The notes beneath the pieces were generated by a model. The model searched no databases. It was not told the origin of the DNA and worked only from the letters and a program-made list of their open reading frames with translations. From a virus, in IMG/VR virus record IMGVR_UViG_3300021963_006145, positions 1-48,120 of that record: a stretch of DNA of 48,120 nucleotides; one strand, 5' to 3'. Each line of letters starts with the position of its first letter. Position 1 is the first letter of the stretch. A program made the position numbers and the translations under genes. This document shows positions 7,731 through 16,600 of this stretch, one piece after another.

Positions 7731-9218
7731 ATGAAGGGTACAATTATAGGAACCGATCTATTAGAAAAAAACGATTCGGTAGAAATTATAGAAATAAATA
7801 CAAACACAACCATTTTCAATGATGGTGCTGAATTGTTGGATTATGATCCGTTTTTTGCTGTTTTGGTAGCAAATGAAATAACAGAATTACATTTCATATA
7901 TACCGCTGGTAGTAGCTACTTACCATTAAATGCGGGTTCATTTGTATTTGAGGATAAATTAAAAGAAAAATGTTTGGAAAACAACATTACCTATTACCCT
8001 TACGTGGTTCCAGAAAGTTCAGTTACAGTACCATATATTGAGGACGCTGCTAATAAATTTATTTTAAGACAAGCATTTGATACAACTGCTCTAGTTGATG
8101 AAACCTATTGTGCTGACAAGTTTGAGTTCGCTAATTTAATGAGTGGCTCAACTTATTTTCCAAAAACGTTTTTTAATGACATATCATTAGGTATGGATAC
8201 AATAGATGAAATAAATTTATTGAATCCAAACCAACCAAACTATGTTATTAAATCTAAATCACCCGCATATTCTACTATGCAGTATCCTGAATTATATGAA
8301 TTAAGTACACAAGAGGAACTAGACACATTAAAAAATGAACTCGTAGTTGACCATTTTATTCAGGAATTCATTTATGATGAACAAAATGTTGTTGACGGTA
8401 GATGGAGTGTTATAAGAAGTATTGACATAATTTATGGTGGAGAATTAGATGTAATTAATATGGGTGGGTATAAACAAAGTACAATAATACCATTAAATTT
8501 TTCGTCTAATGAATTTATTGAGGGTACTAAAAAGTACAATCAAAAAACCAGATACAAATACATAAACAAACAATTGGGTAATTTCGCAACAATAGATTAT
8601 CATGTTGATGACGATACAATGATATTAAGTTACACAGGTACACTTGTAGATGTTGATACTATACAACTGGGTGATTATGTTAAATCAATAGATTTCACTG
8701 ATTTAAGTGGATTTTCAATAAACGATGCTGAATCTATAACCACATTCGGCTGGGATGGCACGGTAGCAAAAACTGTTGAAAGTTTATCAGAGGTACAGTC
8801 AACACTTGTTGGAAAACGAAGTGTGTCAGTAGATACTATTTTTATACAAATAACACTAGAAAACGGTTTAACCTGGGACGACTCACCTTCCGCAACTTAT
8901 TATTTTGAAGAAGATGGATTATCATCTACTAGGTGGGATAAGGTTAATAACATGCGTGTTGGTGATAAATTAGTTGTTAGAAATAATACTACAAACCAAC
9001 TAGAAACAATAAGAATTAGTAACTTAGAAATGGTTCATGCGCAAAAAACCATTTATGATTTAGATTTTGAGGATTCTGATTTATTTTTAGTCGATATTGG
9101 AAATGGTTTATTTGGTATAATGCACAACTCCTGTTGGTGTTGTTATAATCCGTGTGGTCATTGGTGTTGTTCAAATTATTGCCCTACTTGCGACCAAACA
9201 CCATTACCTAAACTTTAA
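7731..9218 (+). CDS. ATP-grasp-like protein fused to a Hint (intein-like) domain and a Cys-rich tail
   Basis: A 495-residue three-part protein. Residues 1-280 look like an ATP-grasp enzyme: DKFEFANLM, FPKTFF, NYVIKSKS, VDHFIQEFIY and GRWSVIRSIDIIYGGEL follow the usual order. Residues 290-466 look like a Hint domain: block-A-like DDDTMILS...TIQLGDYVKSID (291-321), WDKVNNMRVGDKLVV, then block F/G IYDLDFEDSDLFLV...GIMHNS ending with His465-Asn466-Ser467. The usual first Cys is replaced by His291 and the TxxH of block B is not seen, so normal splicing is unlikely; C-terminal Asn cleavage could still release the tail. Residues 467-495 hold eight Cys. It has no L/I tag. Domain calls are by motif reading. 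Confidence 0.65.
   Translation: MKGTIIGTDLLEKNDSVEIIEINTNTTIFNDGAELLDYDPFFAVLVANEITELHFIYTAGSSYLPLNAGSFVFEDKLKEKCLENNITYYPYVVPESSVTVPYIEDAANKFILRQAFDTTALVDETYCADKFEFANLMSGSTYFPKTFFNDISLGMDTIDEINLLNPNQPNYVIKSKSPAYSTMQYPELYELSTQEELDTLKNELVVDHFIQEFIYDEQNVVDGRWSVIRSIDIIYGGELDVINMGGYKQSTIIPLNFSSNEFIEGTKKYNQKTRYKYINKQLGNFATIDYHVDDDTMILSYTGTLVDVDTIQLGDYVKSIDFTDLSGFSINDAESITTFGWDGTVAKTVESLSEVQSTLVGKRSVSVDTIFIQITLENGLTWDDSPSATYYFEEDGLSSTRWDKVNNMRVGDKLVVRNNTTNQLETIRISNLEMVHAQKTIYDLDFEDSDLFLVDIGNGLFGIMHNSCWCCYNPCGHWCCSNYCPTCDQTPLPKL
9129..9215 (+). other. Predicted releasable 29-residue Cys-rich peptide
   Basis: This is the segment after the predicted Hint cleavage point (HN|S). It has eight cysteines in 29 residues (protein positions 468, 470, 471, 475, 479, 480, 484, 487) plus a His at 477, arranged around SCWCCYNPCGHWCC and CPTC. 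The spacing would suit disulfides, metal binding or enzymatic thiol/Trp modification; two Trp residues are present. Whether it is cleaved, modified or merely a metal-binding tail is not shown by sequence. Confidence 0.4.
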
Positions 9219-9242
9219 AAAAAATATATAAAAAAAATAGAT

Positions 9243-9383
9243 ATGGCACAGAATAAAAGAGTAGAAAGACCAGCAAATACAATAAAAGCTAACATTACCC
9301 CGTTAAGCTCCAGCCTTAAAACTAAGGTAGCATCTGCATTTCAGTCAGTTGTAAATAAGATTAAAGAAAAACATTTATCATAA
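9243..9383 (+). CDS. 46-residue basic peptide of unknown function
   Basis: A small gene from ATG 9243 (MAQNKRVERPANTIKANI) to TAA 9381, preceded by the A-rich stretch aaaaaaatatataaaaaaaataga. The product is basic, with a Pro/Ser-containing middle (TPLSSSLKTK) and an amphipathic C-terminal helix (VASAFQSVVNKIKEKH). It has no Cys, Trp or Tyr. It lies 24 nt after the ATP-grasp/Hint gene and 8 nt before an SGNH hydrolase gene, inside the modifying-enzyme block. It may be a peptide substrate, a leader-like peptide or a small structural protein. Its reality is supported by start context and snug fit between neighbours. Confidence 0.55.
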   Translation: MAQNKRVERPANTIKANITPLSSSLKTKVASAFQSVVNKIKEKHLS

Positions 9384-9391
9384 TGTAATTT

Positions 9392-10213
9392 ATGAAGTTA
9401 CTTACTTTTGGTGACAGTTGGACTGAAGGAGTAGGTGGTAATCTTGAAGAGGAGAAAAAAACTGAAATACCCGAAGAAAGAACGAGCATAAGACAAGAAT
9501 ACTGCTGGCCCAAACACTTATCAAAATTACTTAATTGTGAATTTAAAAATAACGGTGTAGGTGCGTTTTCAAATAATGCAATATTCAACACAGTTTGTTA
9601 TCAATTAAAAAACGAAATCATCACTTCAGATGATTTTGTTGTTATTATGTGGTCCTCATCTTTAAGAGATCAATTACCATTTTTCCCAAGCGAAAACAAT
9701 TTTCATATTTGGGGTAAAAGATATAAAAGTAAACAACATTTGTTTAAATATATTTTTGACGGTGTTGCTGGTGATAATGCAAAATACAATAGAGCAGAGA
9801 AAAACTTCAGGGATTACTATATTAGTAATTTGTTTAACGAAACCTACTACGATATTGTAAATCAAAACTACATTTTACACCTACAATTTATGTTTAAAGA
9901 GTTGGGGATTAGGTATGTTTTTTGCGACGCATTTGATACAATCATTAATAAAAATATTGAGGATTCTTCAAATAAAACTCATTTGATTGATAGTGATAGG
10001 TACTGGGGTTATAGAAATAAAACAATGGCCAATTTATTAATTGACACAAAAAGAAAGGATGTGTGGGAAGACAACAATCATTGGGTAGATAGTACAGCTG
10101 GTAAACATCCAAGCGGCGTTGGTTATGAATTGATTGCTGATGAGCTATATAAATTTATAATTGATGGAGATCTATTGGTGCAGAATAAAACAAAAAATTC
10201 TTACTTAATATGA
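9392..10213 (+). CDS. SGNH/GDSL hydrolase-like protein with C-terminal tag
   Basis: A 273-residue SGNH hydrolase-like protein: GDSWTEG (residues 7-13) with the nucleophile Ser, NNGVGAFSNNAIF (Gly/Asn block), VIMWSSSLRDQ, and the Asp-His segment KHPSGVGYELIADELY near the end. The fold should finish at about ADELYKFI, but the chain continues for some 17 residues (IDGDLLVQNKTKNSYLI). Compared with the 2069 protein this tail is extra. It probably removes an ester group from a sugar or other acceptor. It overlaps the next 2OG oxygenase gene by 4 nt (ATGA). Confidence 0.75.
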   Translation: MKLLTFGDSWTEGVGGNLEEEKKTEIPEERTSIRQEYCWPKHLSKLLNCEFKNNGVGAFSNNAIFNTVCYQLKNEIITSDDFVVIMWSSSLRDQLPFFPSENNFHIWGKRYKSKQHLFKYIFDGVAGDNAKYNRAEKNFRDYYISNLFNETYYDIVNQNYILHLQFMFKELGIRYVFCDAFDTIINKNIEDSSNKTHLIDSDRYWGYRNKTMANLLIDTKRKDVWEDNNHWVDSTAGKHPSGVGYELIADELYKFIIDGDLLVQNKTKNSYLI

Positions 10214-10776
10214 ACTATAGCATAAATAATGGTTTTTGTGATCGCGAAGTGGCTAAAGATATAATCAACTTCTGTCTTGAGTTCGGTGAACCATTTTCAT
10301 ATAACCCATCTGAAAATTGGGACTGTAGAAGAATTTATGAACCAGAATTTAAAAAAAGAATAATTGATTTACTAACAAACAATTATAAAAACGGAGACTA
10401 TAAATTGTGGTTTGATTATTCAACATTTAATTTAAAAAACTTTAATATTAGCCTAACATCGTACTATGATGGTAGGTATTTAAATCTTCATAAAGATAAA
10501 TCAAGTGAATTGACTACCGTTATTGTTCTATCTGATGATTTTGAAGGAGGTCAATTCGTATTAACAAACGAAGAAAACCCTCCTTATGATTTTGAAAACT
10601 TAAACGGATTGATGTTGTTTGACTTAAAATTAGGAGACAGCATTTCGTTTAATGGATCAGAAACCTTTCACGGGGTTTTGCCAGTAACGAAAGGTGTGAG
10701 ATATGCATTAAATGTTTGGATGACTGAAACTGATTTTAATTATCCTAAAATTAAAACTAGTAACACGCTGTTATGA
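10210..10776 (+). CDS. 2OG-Fe(II) oxygenase (prolyl-4-hydroxylase-like)
   Basis: A 188-residue 2OG/Fe(II) dioxygenase. Iron ligands: His and Asp in NLHKDKS, distal His in ETFHGVLPVTKGVRYALNVW with the Arg that binds 2-oxoglutarate. DDFEGGQFVL is the same landmark as EYEGGYLQL in the protein at 3756, of which this is a diverged paralogue. After NVWM it has a 19-residue tail ending SNTLL. Both ends overlap neighbours by 4 nt (ATGA), so translation is probably coupled across the SGNH, 2OG and sulfotransferase genes. Confidence 0.85.
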   Translation: MNYSINNGFCDREVAKDIINFCLEFGEPFSYNPSENWDCRRIYEPEFKKRIIDLLTNNYKNGDYKLWFDYSTFNLKNFNISLTSYYDGRYLNLHKDKSSELTTVIVLSDDFEGGQFVLTNEENPPYDFENLNGLMLFDLKLGDSISFNGSETFHGVLPVTKGVRYALNVWMTETDFNYPKIKTSNTLL

Positions 10777-11261
10777 GCATATTAATAATAGCATTACCAA
10801 GAACTGGATCAACCTCTTTATTATATAAATTAGCAAAAGAAAAGGGGTTAAAACCTTTGTTTGAACCATTTGATGGTAGTAACAGAGTTAGTTACAATAA
10901 TGAAAAAGATGTGGTGGTTAAAACAATATTATGTCATCATAATGATAATTTAGAATTGACTAAACAATTTGATGAAGTTATATTATTAACGAGAAAAAAT
11001 GTTTTGGAATGTGCGGAATCGCATTCTTATCAGACATATTTTTCAAAAAAGAAGAAATATAATTCAAACAAACCATATGTTTATGAAGAAGTACCATCTG
11101 AAGTATTTGAACTATGTTATAATGATATTGTAAAATGGAATAAAGATATTAATGAACTATCAGTAAAACTAGATATACCAATCACATATTATGAAGACAT
11201 ATTCGATAAAGATAGTGAAGAAAGACTACGAATGATTGGTAAAAAAAGAAGTATTATATAA
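10773..11261 (+). CDS. Small sulfotransferase-like protein
   Basis: A 162-residue protein with a sulfotransferase-type PAPS loop near its N-terminus (LPRTGSTSLLYKLA, residues 8-21) and a 3'-phosphate-like region VILLTRKNVLECAESHSY. It is shorter than the 4304 and 6923 proteins and belongs to a different branch, closer to the Stf0/nodH-like compact type. ITYYEDIF resembles the YEDL-type segment of this group. It ends KKRSII, overlapping the next ATG by one base. Function as a PAPS-dependent transferase is inferred; the P-loop-like motif is clear. Confidence 0.7.
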   Translation: MSILIIALPRTGSTSLLYKLAKEKGLKPLFEPFDGSNRVSYNNEKDVVVKTILCHHNDNLELTKQFDEVILLTRKNVLECAESHSYQTYFSKKKKYNSNKPYVYEEVPSEVFELCYNDIVKWNKDINELSVKLDIPITYYEDIFDKDSEERLRMIGKKRSII

Positions 11262-12328
11262 TGAAAATAGATTTAAAAGAATACGTTTGTACGGTTCCAT
11301 TTCAAGCACTCGAAATACATGAAAACAAAAATTTTATGTGTTGTGCTAGTTGGCTAAAAAAAGAATTACCGAAAAACGTCCCATTAGAAACATTATGGAA
11401 TTCCGATGAAGCTATTGAAATAAGAAAATCTGTTATTGACGGTTCCTACCGACACTGTGATAAAACCCAGTGTCCGTTTTTATCCAAGCTGGTTAATCTA
11501 AACGTGAGCAACCTTGGACCCATTAAACATATTAACCAGTTAGATGATGATATTAAAAAATATTATGAACAACAAGAGGGTTATATGTCTGAGGGGCCAA
11601 AGATTATACAAATGTCTTTTGATAGAACATGTAATTATAAATGCCCATCATGTAGAGTTGATATGATTGTTGCAAACACTGATAAGATAAAGAAAATTAA
11701 TTTAACAATTGAAGAAATTGAAGGAGCATATTCCGATTCAATAGAGACAATCTATTGTTCTGGTACCGCAGATCCATTTGCTTCGGTTTCTTATAGAAAT
11801 TTTTTAAGAAATTTTGATCCAACAAAATACCCCAATTTAAAGACAATCCATTTACACACTAACGCTAGCTTATGGAATCAAGAGATGTGGGATAGTATGC
11901 CAAATATTCACAAATATGTTAAGACATGTGAAATAAGTATAGATGCTGGAACTAAACATACGTACGAAAATGTGACTAGATTGGGTGGTAACTGGGATAA
12001 CTTGATATCTAATTTAAAATTTATCTCAACAATACCAACAATGAAATATGTAAAATGTTCTTTTGTTGTTCAACAAACAAACTACAATGAAATGGAAGAT
12101 TTTGTGAGTTTAATTTACGGGATTTTCGGTAGTAAAACAAAGGTATTCTTTGGTAAGATAACCAACTGGGGTACGTTTAGTGAAGAAACATTTAAAATAC
12201 TAAAGATCTGGGATGAGAATCATCCTGAGTATTCTTTATTTATTAATAAATTAAATAAAATTGCACTAAATCCGTATGTGTTTCATAATATGTATGAATT
12301 GATTGACATAAAACAAAGTATAATATAA
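11261..12328 (+). CDS. Radical SAM protein with N-terminal Cys-rich (SPASM-like) region
   Basis: A 355-residue protein with the radical SAM cluster motif CNYKCPSC (Cys124, 128, 131; CxxxCxxC). Before it lies a Cys-bearing region (FMCCASW at 26-31, HCDKTQCPF at 66-73) that resembles an auxiliary-cluster module placed N-terminally. SGTADPFAS takes the place of the GGEP motif and HLHTNASLW the place of the later strand. Such proteins modify peptides or small molecules through a deoxyadenosyl radical. It ends in IKQSII and its stop overlaps the next ATG. It is unrelated in sequence to the radical SAM protein at 23710 beyond the core. Confidence 0.8.
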   Translation: MKIDLKEYVCTVPFQALEIHENKNFMCCASWLKKELPKNVPLETLWNSDEAIEIRKSVIDGSYRHCDKTQCPFLSKLVNLNVSNLGPIKHINQLDDDIKKYYEQQEGYMSEGPKIIQMSFDRTCNYKCPSCRVDMIVANTDKIKKINLTIEEIEGAYSDSIETIYCSGTADPFASVSYRNFLRNFDPTKYPNLKTIHLHTNASLWNQEMWDSMPNIHKYVKTCEISIDAGTKHTYENVTRLGGNWDNLISNLKFISTIPTMKYVKCSFVVQQTNYNEMEDFVSLIYGIFGSKTKVFFGKITNWGTFSEETFKILKIWDENHPEYSLFINKLNKIALNPYVFHNMYELIDIKQSII

Positions 12329-12999
12329 TGACAAGGATTTGGACCTTTGGCGATAGCTATACCGCATCATATGCTCCGTACCCAAATTCAAATGATTGGA
12401 GAAATAAGTATTGTGATTGGAAGGGGTATGTACCAAAAGTTTATGGTGATATTATATCCGAAACACTGGGTATGCCACTTAAGAATCTTGGCCGTGGCGG
12501 AACAGATAATAGATGTATATTAGATTCTATTATTGATTCTTTGAATTTTATTAAAGAAGATGACATTATTATCGTGGGATGGACTAGCCACATAAGATTT
12601 AGAATGGTAAACAAACATAATAATTTTCAAGGGGTTTTACCTAGTACAATATTAATCCCATATAAAAATATAGATTTTGATGTGAGTCAATCCACTATTG
12701 AAGAAATGTTGGTACACAGATCGCATGTAAATTATGTTAAAGAACATAATAAAATAATTAAATTGGTTGATCATTTGTTTAAAAAGAATGTTTTAATCCA
12801 ATGGTCGCCCTTTTATATGAACAACTCTGAAGATGGTATGAAAGTTGAAAACATAATTTTACCAATCACCACTATTAGAGACGAAACAGACGGAGAAATA
12901 AACGATGGTCATTTTTCAGAAAAAACACAAAGAGAGGTTGCAGAAAAGTTATTAGCAATATTAGATAAAGGTGGAAGTATAAGCAATAAATTAATATGA
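12328..12999 (+). CDS. SGNH/GDSL hydrolase-like protein with C-terminal tag (close relative of 2069 protein)
   Basis: A 223-residue SGNH hydrolase-like protein: GDSYTASY (nucleophile Ser10), RGGTDNRC, VGWTSHIRFRM and a C-terminal Asp-His motif (NDGHFSEKTQREVAEKLL). YCDWKGYVPK matches YCDFKGYVPK of the protein at 2069, and the two align over their lengths. The 2069 protein stops at the end of the last helix, while this one adds a linker-like DKGGSIS and then NKLI. This is the clearest comparison showing the tag as an add-on. It overlaps the following sulfotransferase gene by 4 nt (ATGA). Confidence 0.8.
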   Translation: MTRIWTFGDSYTASYAPYPNSNDWRNKYCDWKGYVPKVYGDIISETLGMPLKNLGRGGTDNRCILDSIIDSLNFIKEDDIIIVGWTSHIRFRMVNKHNNFQGVLPSTILIPYKNIDFDVSQSTIEEMLVHRSHVNYVKEHNKIIKLVDHLFKKNVLIQWSPFYMNNSEDGMKVENIILPITTIRDETDGEINDGHFSEKTQREVAEKLLAILDKGGSISNKLI

Positions 13000-13568
13000 T
13001 TTATACAATAATTGCAGAAGGTAGAAGTGGTAGCCAGAATTTATTAAACTGGTTTTCTGTTGCATTACCAAACTTCGAAGCGATTCACGAACCCTTTAAC
13101 CCAGAAGAAACAAGATATACACAAGACATTAGTGGGAACGATATTTCTTGGATAACACCCAACAAAAACTATATAATAAAAGAACTTTGGCACACAGATA
13201 GGAATTTTAGCCCGTTGATTGAAAAAAGTAACAAAATAATATGCTTGTACAGGGAAAACTGGTTTGAACAAGTCAGTTCATTATTATATGCATTTAAAAC
13301 AAATAAGTGGCATTCAAAATATACGGTAGAGAGATTAAGGGAAACCATTTCAGAGGGGGAAATATTGGATTATTATGAAAATATCCAGAAAGATGTTAAA
13401 GAAAAATTTCAAAATTTTATTAAAGAAAGGGGATTAAACTCTATTACATATGAAGATCTATACTTAGGTCAGGGCATTTATGATATTAAAGACCATTTTA
13501 ATATTGAAACCGACCATATATTCCCATTCAGCGGTCGTTACCTAACCAAAGACAATCCCTTAATATAA
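12996..13568 (+). CDS. Sulfotransferase-like protein
   Basis: A 190-residue protein with an N-terminal PAPS-loop-like motif IIAEGRSGSQNLLNWF (residues 5-20) and a 3'-phosphate-like region IICLYRENWFEQVSSLL; SITYEDLY is the segment common to compact sulfotransferases. It is the last gene of the enzyme block. It ends in KDNPLI, with no gene starting at its stop; the fibre gene begins 54 nt later. So at this end too the shared C-terminal ending is independent of any overlapping start codon. Confidence 0.7.
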   Translation: MIYTIIAEGRSGSQNLLNWFSVALPNFEAIHEPFNPEETRYTQDISGNDISWITPNKNYIIKELWHTDRNFSPLIEKSNKIICLYRENWFEQVSSLLYAFKTNKWHSKYTVERLRETISEGEILDYYENIQKDVKEKFQNFIKERGLNSITYEDLYLGQGIYDIKDHFNIETDHIFPFSGRYLTKDNPLI

Positions 13569-13622
13569 TTCGGCCATAATATGAACTCCAAAGTATTTAT
13601 CTAAGTATAATAACACATTTAG

Positions 13623-16600
13623 ATGAATATATTTGATCCACACATATCGGGCTCCCTATCAGTATCTGGTTCGGGAGAAATTTCAGGTGATTTAACGGTA
13701 CTTGGTACGTTGTTTGCAACAATTTCCGGTACCTCACAAAACGCTGTTTCAGCTTCACATGCTGCAATGTATCTATTAACCTCTAGTTTCCAGACATTTA
13801 CTGGTTCGTATACTACTGGGGCGTTTACCGGATCGTTTAAAGGTGATGGTAGTGGTTTATACAATATTCCTGCTAGTGGGGTTACTGGGCTTAATTTAAC
13901 AAGAATTGCTGATGGTAGTGCGACCGCATCTATTTCAAGTGCGGACGGTTTAAGGATTAATACAAACACCGAAATAACTGGTACATTAAAAGTTAACAAC
14001 TTTAACTTAGGTGGTAATGATATTGTTGAAATTACTCTTACAGATGGGGGAGGAAAATACTACGTTAATGGGGTTAAAAATCCAAAGCTATCATTTATTA
14101 GAGGATTTAAATATAGATTCTATTTTGATAATAACAATGTTCACCCATTACTTTTTTCTATAACTAATGACGGTGAGCATAATGGTGGTGTGGTATATAC
14201 CACGGGAGTAACAACTGGATCAACTCCATCATTTTACGTTCAGATCGATGTTACTGATGCTACCCCATCAACTCTATATTATTTCTGTGACCATCACGTT
14301 GGAATGGGTAATTCCATTACAGTTTATTCTGATTTTTTAAATGCCCAATCTAGTGTTAACCTTACCAATGTAGATACGGGAATGTATGCCACAACTGGGT
14401 CGAACAACTTTACAAACATTCAAAGAACAAGTGGTTCATTAGTTGTAACCGGATCTGTAGATGTCACAGGGTCAATTAATCTTTTTGGTACCGCTAATAT
14501 AAGTGGGTCAATAATGCTAAATGGTCAAGCAATTGGTACTGGAAAGTTAGATGAAACAACATTTAATTCATATACCTCTTCAAATGATGGTAGGTTATTT
14601 GCAATTGAAAATTCTACATCGTCATATAACACATTTACCAGCTCAATAGATACCAGAATTAAGAATGAGATGAACGAAGAAAACGTTATCTCTGGATCAA
14701 TTCAAGTTATATTAACTGGAACCACAGGTTATTCAACATTCAGTTCAAGTGTATCAACAAGTATTGGTGCGTTAAGTTCTAGCGTTGAAACAACAACATC
14801 TGGTCTTAGTTCATCTATAGGTTCTTTAAGTTCATCAGTTGCAACTACAACTAGTGGTTTAACTTTATCCATAAGTTCACTAAGTTCATCAGTAGCCACA
14901 ACAACATCTGGTCTTAGTTCATCAATTGCAACAACCACCAGTGGTTTAACTCTATCAATAAGTTCTTTAAGTTCTAGCGTTGAAACAACAACTTCTGGTC
15001 TTAGTTCTAGTATTGGTTCATTAAGTTCTTCTGTTGCAACAACAACATCTGGTCTTAGTTCCTCAATTGGATCTTTAAGTTCATCGGTAGCTACAACTAC
15101 ATCTGGGTTAAGTTCTAGTATTGGAACAATATCTTCATCATTTAGTTCTACTAATGATACTCAAAATGGTAGACTAGGCACTATTGAAACTTCTACAGGT
15201 AGTTTAAATACATTTACTAGTTCAATAGACACCACAATTAAAAACAAATTAAACACTGAATCAGTAATATCTGGCAGTATTCAAGTTAATATTACTGGCA
15301 CAACAGGATATAACACATTTAGCTCAAGCGTATCAACAAGTATCGGGGCATTAAGTTCAAGTGTTGCAACAACAACGTCTGGATTAAGTTCAAGTGTTGG
15401 TAGTATATCTTCATCACTTAGTTCTACTAACGATACACAAAACAATAGATTAGGCAGTATCGAAACTTCAACTGGTAGTTTAAATTTATTCACCAGCTCA
15501 ATTGATACAACAATTAAAAATAAACTTAATACAGAATCAGTAGTATCCGGTAGTGCACAGGTTTTAATTACAGGAACTACTGGATATTCAACATTTAGCT
15601 CAAGTGTATCTACAAGTATCGGCGCGTTAAGCTCTAGTGTAGGTACTGCAATCAATGGACTAAGTTCTTCTGTTGCTACAACAACAAACGAATTAAGTTC
15701 TAGTATTGCAACAACAACAAGTGGGTTAACACTTTCAATAAGTTCTTTAAGTTCAAGCGTTGCAACAACAACATCTGGGTTAAGCTCAAGTATTGGAAGT
15801 TTATCTTCATCTGTTGCAACAGTAAATTTAGGTCAAAATAATAGATTAGATTCTATTGAAGGTAAAACTGGTAGTTATGCAACTACTGGATCGAATACGT
15901 ATCAAGGTAGTCAAACAATTACCGGATCATTATATATTTCAGAAAACTTAATAGTAGCTGGATCATCTTCAATTCAACATATTAGTTCGTCCATTGTTAA
16001 TATAGCGGATAATATCATAACAGTTAACGCGCAAAACCCGGCACTAAGATTCGGTGGTCTTGCAGTTATTGATAGTGGTTCTTCACCACAGGTGTCTGGT
16101 TCGTTATTATTTGACGCTACTGAAAATGAATGGATATTTGTTCATCAAAATCAGTCATCTGTAACATCAGCATTGTTAATAATGGGTCCAGAGACTTTTG
16201 ACGATTTAGGCAACGAGATTCATTTAACAAACAATAGATTAGTTAAATCAACAATAGATGAACATGTTGGTGATAGTAATATCACTGACACAGGTACCAA
16301 GGTATCTATAAATTCAAATACTGAAGTAACTGGTACATTTATTTCAACTGGTAATGTTTCCAGTCCAAATATAACAGCAATTCAAATCGCAACAGGGAGT
16401 TTAAATTCATTTACTTCCTCATTATTAACAGCAATAGAATTAACGGGTTCTAACTTAACTGTTAGAGGTAACTTATTGGTTAAAGGAACCACAACAAACG
16501 TTAATACATCGACATTAGATGTTGATAACAATTTAATTAATCTTAATGGCGCTGGAGCATCTAATGCCGGTCTAAGAGTTAAAGATACAACCGGAGTAAG

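Noticed and set aside
3756-13568. Shared L/I endings explained by a conserved DNA element such as TTAATATAATG before the next start
   Set aside because: Codon choice varies widely and two tagged genes (ends 7648 and 13568) have no adjacent start; a DNA-only cause does not cover all cases.
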